The translations under genes and the position numbers were made by a program. The notes under the pieces are model-generated. The model did not search any database, was not told the DNA's origin, and saw nothing but the letters and a program-made list of their open reading frames with translations. From Chloroflexaceae bacterium (lineage in GTDB: Bacteria > Chloroflexota > Chloroflexia > Chloroflexales > Chloroflexaceae): a DNA stretch of 64,000 nt. Each line of letters starts with the position of its first letter. The stretch's first letter is position 1. Shown here one piece after another: positions 32,820-41,127 of the stretch. The stretch is from assembly GCA_025057155.1 (NCBI GenBank), contig JANWYD010000019.1, forward strand, positions 42,644 through 106,643, written 5' to 3'.

Positions 32820-33437
32820 ATGGGCGACGATACGCACTATCTCTCCCTCTCCGCCGCCAGCAAGCTCCTCGGCGTTCACAGTACGACGCTGCGGCGCTGG
32901 GCCGACGACGGCGCGGTGCCGGTGTATGTTACACCCGGAGGCCACCGGCGCTTTGCGCGCAAGGACATTGAGGCCCTGGCGGCGCGCCGGCCCATCAGCG
33001 CCCATGCCCTCGGCAGCGCCTGGGCCGCGCGGGCCCTGGCCCAGACGCGCAGCGACCTTGCCGCGCCGGCCTCTCGTCCGGCCTGGCTGGCCAGCATCAG
33101 CGAGGAGGAACGCGCGGCCTGGCGCCGCATCGGCCAGCGACTGATGGGGCTGGTGCTGCACTACATTAACAGCCCCCGCGATGATGATGATCTCCTTGCC
33201 GAGGCGCGACGCATTGGCGGCGAGTACGCCGCCCGCGCCCGGCAGGCGGGTATGCCCCTTACCGCTGCCCTCGAAGCCGCATTGTTCTTCCGTGATTCGC
33301 TGGTGGAGTCGGCGATGGGCCTGCCCGAGGAGGCTCACCTGCGTCCCGAGGCCAGCGCGCGCCTCCTGCGCCGCATCAGCCGCGTCGCCAATGAGGTGCA
33401 TCTGGCCGTTGCCGCTGCATACGAACAGTCGTCCTGA
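32820..33437 (+). CDS. MerR/excisionase-type HTH regulator
   Basis: The 205-residue protein begins with a MerR-like winged helix: YLSLSAASKLLGVHSTTLRR (~7-26), WADDGAVPVYVTPGGHRRFA, RKDIEAL. Residues ~90-205 form an all-helical domain (AWRRIGQRLMGLVLHYINSP ... EAALFFRDSLVESAMGLPEE) that resembles the RsbR N-terminal-like sensor helices rather than a B12-binding domain. It is the first gene after a strong promoter and 58 bp upstream of the pucC-like gene, so it may control light-harvesting assembly and itself. The ligand is unknown. Confidence 0.8.
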   Translation: MGDDTHYLSLSAASKLLGVHSTTLRRWADDGAVPVYVTPGGHRRFARKDIEALAARRPISAHALGSAWAARALAQTRSDLAAPASRPAWLASISEEERAAWRRIGQRLMGLVLHYINSPRDDDDLLAEARRIGGEYAARARQAGMPLTAALEAALFFRDSLVESAMGLPEEAHLRPEASARLLRRISRVANEVHLAVAAAYEQSS

Positions 33438-33495
33438 CTGCAGGGTGATCCTTTTACCCTGTAGAATCGCCCTGGAATTGCCCGGATGAACCGCC

Positions 33496-34845
33496 ATGGA
33501 AACCAAACCTGCTGAACGTTTCAGCGTCTGGCGAACGATGCGCCTGGGAACTTTTCACATCGGCTCGTCGTTCGTGGACCTGTTGACCTCGGGCGTATTG
33601 AACCGGGTGCTGATCACCGACCTGGGACTCTGGGCCTCGCCAGTGGCCCTGCTTTCGGCCCTGCGCTACCTCCTTGCCCCTCTCAGCATCTGGGCCGGCT
33701 ATCGCTCCGACACCCGCCCGATCTTCGGGCTGCATCGCCTGCCCTACATCTGGGCCGGGCGCCTGCCGATGGTGCTGTCTCTGCCCCTGCTGCCAATTGT
33801 CACGGTGCTCCTGGCGGCCGATCCCCGCTCGTTCATCGGCTGGACGCTGGCGACCCTGGCCTTCCTGGTTTACGGTGTCGGCACCCTGATCTCCGGCAGC
33901 ACCTACCTGGCGCTGGTGCGCGACAGCGCCCCGCCGGCTAAACGCGGCCAGGCGCTGAGCATCGTCCAGACCTTTCTGGTGGTGAGCTTTCCTGTCGCCG
34001 GGGTGGTCTACGGCGCGTTGATGCCGGTCTACGACCCGGCCACCTTCTGGCGCATTACCCTGATTGGCATGGCGATTGCCTTCGGCTTCTTTCTGTTCGC
34101 CCTCTTTCGGGTTGAACGGCCCGGGCAACGTATTGTGGCCGATGACCGCGAAGAGCGCCTGCCGTTGCCCCGTCTCCTGCGCGCAATGTGGGCTGACCGG
34201 CGCGCGCGGGGCTTCTTTCTGTTCCTGGCCCTCGGCGCTATGAGCGCCTTCGCTCAGGATGCCGTGCTCGAACCCTTCGGCGGTGATGTCTTCGGGTTGC
34301 CCGCCGGCGAGACCACGCGCTTTAATGCCTACTGGGGCGTCGGAGTGCTGGTGAGCCTGATCGGCACAATCATCGTTACTCGCAACCGCATGGCCCACGA
34401 GCAGACGCCCACAACCGTCTTCGGGTTGTTGTTCACCGCCCTGCCGCTGGCGTTGCTGGGGGTAGTGGCATTGACCGAGGCGCGCGCCCTGTTGATCCCC
34501 GTGCTGCTGCTCTTCGGGCTGGGCTTCGGCATCTACACGGTCGGCGCGGTGTCGCTGCTGATGGCCATGACCTCTGATCGCTGCGCCGGGGCCTACCTGG
34601 GTCTGTGGACGGTGGCTCAGCTCGTCTTTCGCGGCGTGGGGATATTTATGGGCGGCTTCGTGCGCGACCTGGCCCTGTGGGCCACCGGCTCGCTGACGCT
34701 GGCCTATGCCACGGTGTTTCTACTCGAAGCCATCGGGTTAGCAATCTGCGCCTGGCTGATCATCCGCGTTGATGTGCCCGGCTTCGCTCGGTCCGCCGCC
34801 GCGCCTGCCGTCCCGGCGGCGACCCTTGCTGCCGCCACCGAGTAG
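33496..34845 (+). CDS. PucC/LhaA family MFS transporter
   Basis: The 449-residue protein has about 12 membrane segments and the PUCC-family hallmarks: HIGSSFVDLLTSGVLNRVLI near the N-terminus, GYRSDTRPIFGLHRLPYIWA between helices 2 and 3, and TYLALVRDSAPPAKRGQALS before helix 5. PucC and LhaA are needed for assembly of bacteriochlorophyll-binding light-harvesting complexes (older name: bacteriochlorophyll synthase 44.5-kDa chain). This is the main sign in the window of a phototrophic lifestyle. It lies in one operon with the MerR-like regulator. Chlorophototrophs usually have several paralogues, so I give no gene symbol. Confidence 0.9.
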   Translation: METKPAERFSVWRTMRLGTFHIGSSFVDLLTSGVLNRVLITDLGLWASPVALLSALRYLLAPLSIWAGYRSDTRPIFGLHRLPYIWAGRLPMVLSLPLLPIVTVLLAADPRSFIGWTLATLAFLVYGVGTLISGSTYLALVRDSAPPAKRGQALSIVQTFLVVSFPVAGVVYGALMPVYDPATFWRITLIGMAIAFGFFLFALFRVERPGQRIVADDREERLPLPRLLRAMWADRRARGFFLFLALGAMSAFAQDAVLEPFGGDVFGLPAGETTRFNAYWGVGVLVSLIGTIIVTRNRMAHEQTPTTVFGLLFTALPLALLGVVALTEARALLIPVLLLFGLGFGIYTVGAVSLLMAMTSDRCAGAYLGLWTVAQLVFRGVGIFMGGFVRDLALWATGSLTLAYATVFLLEAIGLAICAWLIIRVDVPGFARSAAAPAVPAATLAAATE

Positions 34846-34889
34846 TGATTGCGACCCGGAGTTCTCCGCTGTTCCGTTCGGGGGAGGAT

Positions 34890-34912
34890 GTGGGAGGGCT
34901 GCGCCCTCCCAC
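34890..34912. terminator. Hairpin after pucC-like gene
   Basis: GTGGGAGGGC (34890-34899) and GCCCTCCCAC (34903-34912) form a perfect 10-bp stem with a 3-nt loop, 45 bp after the pucC-like stop. The following sequence GTACTATTTGC has only a weak T-run. The convergent hydrolase gene ends at 35036, so it may end transcription in either direction. Confidence 0.6.
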
Positions 34913-34991
34913 GTACTATTTGCACATAACGACCGTAGCGATAGACGGCGTGGAAGGGCGCGGCATCATCTCCTGGTCCCATCGGGACCCC

Positions 34992-35037
34992 ATCTACGGC
35001 AATCCAAAATCCAAAATCCGCAATCCAAGATGATATT
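34992..35037. repeat. AATCCAAAATCC-type element, family C (copy 3)
   Basis: CTACGGCAATCCAAAATCCA continues as AAATCCGCAATCCAAGATGA. This is the best match to the family consensus. It runs into the stop codon of the minus-strand hydrolase gene at 35036. Confidence 0.75.
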
Positions 35038-35926
35038 ACTCCCACTCCGCCAGGTCCAGCAGGATCGGATAGACATAATCTACCTGCTGCAACTCCTGCG
35101 CCGGGTCAATGCAGTCGTGGATCACCTGGCGCTCGCGGGGGAACATGTGCAGGTGCACGCTGGCGCCGTGCGCGTGCCAGCAGGCGGCCAGCAGTTCGTT
35201 CGGCAGGTTGTCTACCGCCTCGTCAGCCTCGTTCAGCACCATCACGATTGACCGCGCGCAGGGGGGCCGGCGGCGCGCCGCTCGCAATACTTCGAACCCC
35301 ATGCGGGTAATCGTTCCCAGGACGCGGGTGGCATAGCGCGGGTAACAGTGCGGCGGGCTGCGACGCGAGTCTTTGTGCACCGGGTCCCACCAGCGATAGC
35401 GGTTGGGGAGTACGCGGGCCGCGTTGGCCAGGGGCAGGGTAGCCCAGCGGGGAATGGACGGCGTGCCCAGCACCGGCGCGATGGGCATGGCGTACTCCAC
35501 CTCCGCGCGGAACTGCGCGGCATAGGCGGCCAGCACCGCGCCCGCCGAAATGCCAATAATCCCTACGCGCCGGCCAAGCCCCCGCGCCACCGCCAGCGCG
35601 TCGTCCAGGTAGCGCAGCAGGGCGGCCCGATCCATGCGCCCATGTTCGTTGTTGAGCCGGTCGGCCAGGCCGTGGTAGGGCAGGCGCGGAACATAGACAT
35701 TGTGGCCTCGCCCGTGCAGCAATTCGCCGAAGGCGCGGAACTGCTGCGGGCAGTTGGTGTAGCCGTGAATAAGCACATAGCAGCGTTCAGCCGTCGCGCC
35801 GTGGTTCAACGCGAAGCTGTGACCCACCGCGTTGAGCGGTAGCGCCGCCTCACTCGCGGCGATGGCCCGCAGCCGCTCCAGGGCCTCCTCGTAACTCAAT
35901 GCGCGACCTGAGATAGGTGTGTTCAT
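35036..35926 (-). CDS. Alpha/beta hydrolase (S33/carboxylesterase-like)
   Basis: The 296-residue protein has CYVLIHGYTNCPQQFRAFGE (oxyanion region), the nucleophile Ser in VGIIGISAGAVLAAYAAQF, an acidic residue in MVLNEADEAVDNLPNEL, and a His in RERQVIHDCIDPAQE close to the C-terminus. Its pattern resembles carboxylesterase Est/monoacylglycerol-lipase-like enzymes. No signal peptide is present. It is a single gene with its own upstream region; a TATAAT on the minus strand at 35957-35962 might be its -10, but I find no -35. Confidence 0.85.
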   Translation of the reverse strand: MNTPISGRALSYEEALERLRAIAASEAALPLNAVGHSFALNHGATAERCYVLIHGYTNCPQQFRAFGELLHGRGHNVYVPRLPYHGLADRLNNEHGRMDRAALLRYLDDALAVARGLGRRVGIIGISAGAVLAAYAAQFRAEVEYAMPIAPVLGTPSIPRWATLPLANAARVLPNRYRWWDPVHKDSRRSPPHCYPRYATRVLGTITRMGFEVLRAARRRPPCARSIVMVLNEADEAVDNLPNELLAACWHAHGASVHLHMFPRERQVIHDCIDPAQELQQVDYVYPILLDLAEWE

Positions 35927-36190
35927 TGTGGTTGAAGGGGGTCTTATGCCTTCGTCATTATACAGGCGTGCGAACCTCGAAGTTTCTCAGAAGCTAATCC
36001 AACCTCTGCCGAGCGAGCTGTAAACTCCGGGTGTTTCACGGATTTTGACGGTGTAGCCGCCAGAGTCAACGAAACGCAAACCTCTCCCGCGGGTCGCCTG
36101 GTTCGTTCGGCATGCTACGATACCTGGTAGTCCTGGGAGGCGCCATAGCGCGACTCCTTCAATCATCTCAGACCAGCCAGGGAGCCAGGA

Positions 36191-38110
36191 ATGACTTTCG
36201 CCATCAACGTGATCGAGACCATTGGCCATCCTGAGCAGCGCGGAGTATCGCGCGCCGGACGCGGCATTGAACTGATCGCCGTTGTTGCCGATTGGCGGGC
36301 CTTTGCCTCCACCTGTACCGCGCGGACCGTGCTGCCCAATTACGCCCTCGACCGTTCCGGGCGCGTGTTCCAGTTCGTCGCCGACACGCGCGCCGGGTCG
36401 GCCCTGGGGGTGGCCATCCACGCCGGGCGTCGGTGCCGGCTCGACCGCATCGCCTTGAGCGTCTGTCTCGAACCGCATCCCGACGGTCCCAATGAGTCGC
36501 AGATCGAGTCGCTGCACATCCTGTTGCACACGCTGCTGGCGCGCCACAATTTAGGCCAGGACGCGCTGGTCACCCTCGCCCCCACGCCGGCTGGCAACCG
36601 CCGCGTCGTTCCCTACCTGCCGCCGGCCCCGGCCATGGTGGAGGAGCGGTTGACCCTCGGCGGCGGACTCAGCCCGGAGCAGGAACTCTTCGTCTTTCTC
36701 CTCGGCGAAACCTACCGCCCGCGCGGCGGCGCGCTCAAGCTGAGCCAGGCCTTTGCCTTGCACGCGGCTCGCTACGACCTTGGCGCGCCGGTGGGTCCCA
36801 ACGAGCCGGTCCCGCTGGTCGTGGATGGCCGGCGCTTCAATTTTCAGCCCTTTGCCCGCGACACGATCTTCAACGAGGGGACCGACTACGCCGCCGTGCA
36901 GCACCTGAGCGCCCTGTTTGACCACCAGCGCATCGAAATCCCTGCGCACGGCCTGGCGCGCCGGCTGCTTGAGGCGACCTATCGCGTGACGCTCCAGGCG
37001 AGCAGGACCCGTGGCCCTGTGGTCGGCGTCGAGACCCTGCGGCCCGACTGGCGCTTTCATCAGGTGGCCCGGCACGCCGGGTTTGGCCCGCCCCTCAGCG
37101 GCAATTATCGTGCCGCCGACGGGGCGTATGCGGTGCAGGTCTTCGCCGGGGAAACTCTTTATACCCCGGTCAGCGAGCCGGCCGGCTGCCGCTACCTGAG
37201 CGCCACCGATCCGCGCGATCCCGCCTACGAGCCTATCTGGCGCGAGACCTACAAGGTGGCCGGCGCGCCCTACGACCCGGCTTCGCCCTTCCATCAGCGC
37301 GCGCTCGAGTGGAAGCTCGGCGCGCCGCTTACCGGCATTTATGAAACCAGCCACGCCGGTGTTCGCTACCAGGTGCAGGTCTGGGCCTATGATACGCTCT
37401 ACGCCGGCCCCGACGGGGTGATCCGGCGCATGAGCGAGTTGCCCAGACCGCCCCAGGTGCAGGCCTGGAAGCCGAAGCCGGCTGCGCCACCGCCCCTGCC
37501 CGCCACGCCGCCCAACCCTCTGCCCCCGCCGCAGCCGCCCACCCAGGCCGGCCCGCCTCGGGCTGGCGACCCCTCCTGGCCGCCGCGCCCCGATTTTTCG
37601 ATCCTCACCGATCACGGCGGCGCCCGCGAGCGCGTCCTCGGCCGGATCGAGTGGGTCCGCGCCAGCGGTGATTTCATTCGCATCACCAACGGCTGGGAGC
37701 GCCAGCACCTCGTCGAGGTCTTCATTCCCCAGCTTGCCCGCGTGCCCGGCGGCAATGGCGGGCGGCTCCTCTTCCACCGCATCGCCGCCGAACAACTGCG
37801 CCGGCTCTTCGCCGCCTGGGAGGCTGCCGGTTTGCTGCACCTGCTGAAAACCTTCGACGGCGCCTGGGTGCCGCGCACCATTCGCCTCCGGCCCACCATC
37901 CTGAGCAACCACGCCTACGGCACCGCCTTCGACATCAACGCCGCCTGGAACGGCATGCTGCGCGTTCCGGCCCTGGTGGGGCAACCGGGATCGGTGCGCG
38001 AACTGGTGCCGCTGGCCAATGCCCACGGCTTCTACTGGGGCGGCCACTGGAACTTCGACGGCAAAGGCGCCGCCGATGGGATGCATTTCGAGTGGGCCGT
38101 GGCCCGCTAA
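36191..38110 (+). CDS. Peptidoglycan-acting M15 peptidase with degenerate amidase-fold N-terminus and LGFP-like repeats
   Basis: The 639-residue protein has three parts. Residues ~1-140 look like an N-acetylmuramoyl-L-alanine amidase domain (NYALDRSGRVFQFVADT, AIHAGRRCRLDRIALSVCLE), but the zinc-binding His before the first strand and the late His/Lys motif are missing, so it is probably a dead binding domain. Residues ~260-420 contain two related units (FGPPLSGNYRAADGAYAVQV and LGAPLTGIYETSHAGVRYQV) like LGFP cell-wall repeats, then a Pro-rich linker. Residues ~480-639 are a VanY/M15_4 peptidase: SNHAYGTAFDIN and DGMHFEW carry the zinc His and Asp residues. No signal peptide is seen. ATG 36191 begins the amidase-like fold. 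Confidence 0.82.
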   Translation: MTFAINVIETIGHPEQRGVSRAGRGIELIAVVADWRAFASTCTARTVLPNYALDRSGRVFQFVADTRAGSALGVAIHAGRRCRLDRIALSVCLEPHPDGPNESQIESLHILLHTLLARHNLGQDALVTLAPTPAGNRRVVPYLPPAPAMVEERLTLGGGLSPEQELFVFLLGETYRPRGGALKLSQAFALHAARYDLGAPVGPNEPVPLVVDGRRFNFQPFARDTIFNEGTDYAAVQHLSALFDHQRIEIPAHGLARRLLEATYRVTLQASRTRGPVVGVETLRPDWRFHQVARHAGFGPPLSGNYRAADGAYAVQVFAGETLYTPVSEPAGCRYLSATDPRDPAYEPIWRETYKVAGAPYDPASPFHQRALEWKLGAPLTGIYETSHAGVRYQVQVWAYDTLYAGPDGVIRRMSELPRPPQVQAWKPKPAAPPPLPATPPNPLPPPQPPTQAGPPRAGDPSWPPRPDFSILTDHGGARERVLGRIEWVRASGDFIRITNGWERQHLVEVFIPQLARVPGGNGGRLLFHRIAAEQLRRLFAAWEAAGLLHLLKTFDGAWVPRTIRLRPTILSNHAYGTAFDINAAWNGMLRVPALVGQPGSVRELVPLANAHGFYWGGHWNFDGKGAADGMHFEWAVAR

Positions 38111-38154
38111 TACCATTTCGGATTGTGGATTTTGGATTTTCGATTGCCGTATAT
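38111..38154. repeat. AATCCAAAATCC-type element, family C (copy 4, reversed)
   Basis: In reverse complement the sequence reads TACGGCAATCGAAAATCC, then AAAATCCACAATCCGAAATGG. It begins at the first base after the stop codon of the M15 peptidase gene. Confidence 0.75.
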
Positions 38155-38249
38155 CGCATCCCGGTGAGAGTTGGGCGCAGCGCCGTCTGATGCTCCAGAC
38201 GGTGTACAATATCCCCAAAACCGCCTGATCACACAAGAGGAGCCCGACA

Positions 38250-39014
38250 ATGGACATTCGCAGAACGAGCGCGCTGGTTACCGGCGGAGCTTCGGGGTTA
38301 GGCGCGGCCACGGCGCGGCGGCTGGCGGCCCTCGGCGCCCGCGTGACGGTTGCCGACCTCAACCCCGACCTGGGCCACCAGGTGATCGCCGATATGGCCG
38401 ACGGGCGCTTCGTGCACACCGACGTGACCGACGAGGCCGCCTGCGCGGCGGCGGTGGCGGCCGCGGTGGAGCACGGCGATGGCCTGCACATTCTGGTCAA
38501 CTGCGCCGGTATCGCCCTGGCCGAGCGCATCCTGGGCAAAGAGGGTCGCCACGACATGCACCGTTTCCGGCGCACGGTGGAGATCAATCTGGTCGGCACC
38601 TTCACCATGCTGATGCACGCCGCCGAGGCGATGGCGCGCAACCAGCCGAACCACGAGGGGGAACGCGGCGTGATCGTCAACACCGCGTCCATCGCCGCCT
38701 TCGACGGGCAGATCGGCCAGGCCGCCTACGCCGCCTCCAAAGGCGGTGTCGCGGCGCTTACCCTGCCCGCGGCCCGCGAACTGGCGCGCATTGGCGTCCG
38801 GGTGATGACCATTGCTCCGGGTCTCTTCGACACCGCGATGATGGCCGGCCTGCCCGAAGCCGCCCGCGTCTCCCTGGGCCAGCAGGCGCCCTTTCCCCCG
38901 CGCCTGGGCCGCCCCGAGGAGTACGCCGCCCTGGTCGAGCACATCATCGAGAACCCCATGCTCAACGGCGAGGTGATCCGCCTGGACGGCGCGCTGCGCA
39001 TGGCGCCCCGGTGA
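38250..39014 (+). CDS. SDR family 3-hydroxyacyl-CoA dehydrogenase type 2-like
   Basis: The 254-residue protein is a classical short-chain dehydrogenase: [10 protein letters not shown] nucleotide loop (11-20), ADLNPD selecting NAD, NCAGIA, and catalytic Asn113, Ser147, Tyr160 and Lys164. The [20 protein letters not shown] segment and [20 protein letters not shown] match the HSD10-type (3-hydroxy-2-methylbutyryl-CoA/3-hydroxyacyl-CoA dehydrogenase). It would oxidise a 3-hydroxyacyl-CoA in fatty- or branched-acid breakdown, in agreement with the acyl-CoA ligase 8 kb upstream. The ATG follows AGAGGAG by 8 bases. Confidence 0.92.
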   Translation: MDIRRTSALVTGGASGLGAATARRLAALGARVTVADLNPDLGHQVIADMADGRFVHTDVTDEAACAAAVAAAVEHGDGLHILVNCAGIALAERILGKEGRHDMHRFRRTVEINLVGTFTMLMHAAEAMARNQPNHEGERGVIVNTASIAAFDGQIGQAAYAASKGGVAALTLPAARELARIGVRVMTIAPGLFDTAMMAGLPEAARVSLGQQAPFPPRLGRPEEYAALVEHIIENPMLNGEVIRLDGALRMAPR

Positions 39015-39043
39015 GCTTTCGCAAGAAACGATACGATTGACTG

Positions 39044-39110
39044 CCGGCTGGAGGAAGGTGGGGAAAGCAGGTTTCCCCACGCCCCTGCCGGAAAGGAAAG
39101 TTTGGGAGTG
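39044..39110. repeat. Short palindromic repeat, family B (copy 5)
   Basis: GGCTGGAGGAAGGTGGGGAA, GCAGGTTTCCCCACGCCCCT and GCCGG match the family; TTTGGGAGTGCCGGGCTCTC beyond it resembles the outer part of copies 3 and 4. It lies 30 bp after the SDR stop codon. Confidence 0.7.
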
Positions 39111-39155
39111 CCGGGCTCTCCCGAGAAAACACCTTGTAATCCGGGGATGCCCACA

Positions 39156-39192
39156 CCGGAGCCGTCCGTACAGCCTGCACGGACGGCTCCGG
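39156..39192. terminator. Bidirectional-looking terminator hairpin
   Basis: CCGGAGCCGTCCGT (39156-39169) and ACGGACGGCTCCGG (39179-39192) form a perfect 14-bp stem with a 9-nt loop, between the convergent SDR gene (ends 39014) and the exopolysaccharide operon (ends 39234). No uridine tract is present. Confidence 0.65.
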
Positions 39193-39233
39193 CATACCTC
39201 GTGCTCCTGCAATCGGCAGGCGCAAGACGATCG

Positions 39234-40865
39234 CTATGGAGCTACTGCGCTGGCTACCGTGGTCTGGACGTCTTTACCCAACGCGACGGAAGCCCCTGGA
39301 TTGGCCGGTTGAGCGCCAGGATCGATCAATCGGTTGACCCAGCCGTTATTTGGTTCGATGGAGCGGAGGCGCACAATGTGGGTTATCGACTTCGCATTGC
39401 AGTAGCGGGCATCACGGTAGTCTTCGATCTCACCGCGCGCGAAGGCGTCGAGTACCTGGCGTACACCGTCTTCAACGGTCCAGCGGGGAGCATAACCCAG
39501 CATCCGCCGGATTTTGTCGAAGTTGACGCGGTAGTTCCGTCGATCGCCATCGTTGCCCAGTTCGACCAGTTCGGCAGATGGCACCATTCTATGGATGAGT
39601 TCACCGATCTGGCGGATGGTGTAGTTCTGCTCATTTGAGCCGACGTTAAAGATTTCGCTGCGAACCACGGCCAGCGGGGCCTCCAGGGAATGTACGACGG
39701 CGAGGGCGGCATCAGCGACGTGGACGAAAGGCCGCCATTGATCCCCGCCAAAAACGGTGATCTTGCCCTCGATCAGCGCCTTGGCAGTCAACAGGTTTAC
39801 GACCAGATCGAAACGCGTGCGACCCGAAAAGCCGTAGACAGTGCCAAAACGTAAGATGACCGGTGCGAAACGCTCGCTGGCCAGTTGGAGCAGCACCCGC
39901 TCCGAGGCGATCTTGCTGCGGGCGTACAGGGAAACCGGGTTAAGGGCCGATCGCTCGTGAAGCACCTCATCGCTGGCGCCATACACCGAGCAGGTGCTGG
40001 CGAAGATGAATCGTTCAACCCCTGAGCCTTTGGCGACCTCGGCCAGCATCCGGGTGGCCATCAGATTGACTTCGATGGTGAGTTCCTCGTGCACCGTACA
40101 GGCGGGATCACCGACGATGGCGCCCAGGTGGATCACTGCATCGACGTCGCGCATCGCGCGTACCGCCTCGTCTACATTGCGAAAATCCGCCCGGATGATT
40201 TCCAGGTTCGGATGGTTGAGTACGTCTTTGATCGGTTCGGTGCCGAAGAGCAACAGGTCGAGCAAACGAACGCGATATCCGCGCTCGATGAGCATGGGCA
40301 GCAGGGCTGACCCAATATAGCCCGCTCCACCGATCACCAGGATCCGTTGGGCCGATTCGCCCCTTACGGATTGCGCGCTGGTTGTGGTGACAGAACTGGA
40401 CGCGCGCGAAGGGAGGACCAGTTCCCAGATGTATGACCAGAGCCGCGCGCCGACAAGCATCGCCGTGGTCATGAGCCAGGCGCTGATCAGCGCCACACGC
40501 GGTATGGGCAGGACCTGGGGGATCAGGTACGATATAAAGCCGAAGATCAGATAACTGATGCTTACGGCCTGGACGATGATCAGAGCTTTGTAGCGGCTCG
40601 CATAGGCACGGGTTCGCGTATAAAAACCTGACAGATCAAACGTTGTCAGGCTGATCAGAATCAAAACCGGCAATCCTAGTGTCCACGCCTGAATGAACGT
40701 ATCCGTTAGCAAGCGCCCCTCGGGACCCGGACTCAGAAACACGAACCACTCGAACTCCAGGATCAGGGCCAGCGTAAAGGCGACGCTGACCATCAGCGTA
40801 TCAGCAATAACCCGCACCGTGACGTCAGGACGCCAGCGGCGCAGGTCGAGCAGCAAACCGTCCAT
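39234..40865 (-). CDS. Membrane-anchored NAD-dependent sugar epimerase/dehydratase (fusion)
   Basis: The 543-residue protein has four membrane segments at about 20-43, 62-80, 95-115 and 125-148, like the N-terminal region of FlaA1/CapD-type or PGT proteins. This is joined directly to an extended SDR: GGAGYIGS (179-186), DVDAVIHLGAIVGDP, Ser-x-x-Ser in FASTCSVYG, Tyr314 and Lys318 in YARSK, and WRPFVHVADAALAV. The SDR resembles GalE/UDP-glucose 4-epimerase-like enzymes rather than CapD dehydratases, and the central NAD-binding domain of CapD is absent. It should modify a nucleotide sugar at the membrane. ATG 40865 has AGGAG seven bases upstream. It is the last gene of the exopolysaccharide operon. 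Confidence 0.85.
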   Translation of the reverse strand: MDGLLLDLRRWRPDVTVRVIADTLMVSVAFTLALILEFEWFVFLSPGPEGRLLTDTFIQAWTLGLPVLILISLTTFDLSGFYTRTRAYASRYKALIIVQAVSISYLIFGFISYLIPQVLPIPRVALISAWLMTTAMLVGARLWSYIWELVLPSRASSSVTTTSAQSVRGESAQRILVIGGAGYIGSALLPMLIERGYRVRLLDLLLFGTEPIKDVLNHPNLEIIRADFRNVDEAVRAMRDVDAVIHLGAIVGDPACTVHEELTIEVNLMATRMLAEVAKGSGVERFIFASTCSVYGASDEVLHERSALNPVSLYARSKIASERVLLQLASERFAPVILRFGTVYGFSGRTRFDLVVNLLTAKALIEGKITVFGGDQWRPFVHVADAALAVVHSLEAPLAVVRSEIFNVGSNEQNYTIRQIGELIHRMVPSAELVELGNDGDRRNYRVNFDKIRRMLGYAPRWTVEDGVRQVLDAFARGEIEDYRDARYCNAKSITHIVRLRSIEPNNGWVNRLIDPGAQPANPGASVALGKDVQTTVASAVAP

Positions 40866-40929
40866 GGTAAGGCTCCTTTGCACTAGCTATCACCAGCGTG
40901 TATTGCTTACCCGCCACGCTGGCCGGGCA

Positions 40930-40945
40930 ACGGATCATGATCCGT
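40930..40945. promoter_or_regulatory. Perfect 16-bp palindrome upstream of epimerase gene
   Basis: ACGGATCATGATCCGT is its own reverse complement. It lies 65 bp upstream of the epimerase ATG, which suits an operator or an internal processing hairpin. Confidence 0.4.
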
Positions 40946-40969
40946 CCGAAAGCGTGTTATCATTGTGGC

Positions 40970-41031
40970 GAGTCCTCACGATGGCACTGGTCACGGGTGG
41001 CGCCACGATCATGCCGTTATCGCGAGGACTC
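40970..41031. terminator. Long inverted repeat between aminotransferase and epimerase genes
   Basis: GAGTCCTCACGAT (40970-40982) pairs with ATCGCGAGGACTC (41019-41031) with one mismatch; the loop contains the palindrome GTGGCGCCAC. This could reduce expression of the last gene of the operon or mark its separate transcription. Confidence 0.5.
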
Positions 41032-41127
41032 CCTCGTTTTCGTAAGCTGTAGGGGTGATCATTACGACTCCGCTCACGTTCCGCATAGGCTGGCTTCGTC
41101 AGGATCACGGGCAACCTCGGTTTCGGC

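Noticed and set aside
36551..38692. Minus-strand ORF of 713 codons across the M15 peptidase and SDR genes
   Set aside because: Antisense to two genes with intact catalytic motifs; the product is compositionally odd.
27173..39014. An OleABCD-type olefin pathway (thiolase-fold enzyme, hydrolase, ligase, SDR)
   Set aside because: The four protein classes are present, but the KAS III-like active site differs, the SDR looks like a 3-hydroxyacyl-CoA dehydrogenase and lies 7 kb away, and the hydrolase is not recognisably OleB.
13211..39110. Dispersed repeats considered as a CRISPR array
   Set aside because: The copies are kilobases apart with genes between them, are longer or more variable than CRISPR repeats, and no cas gene is present.
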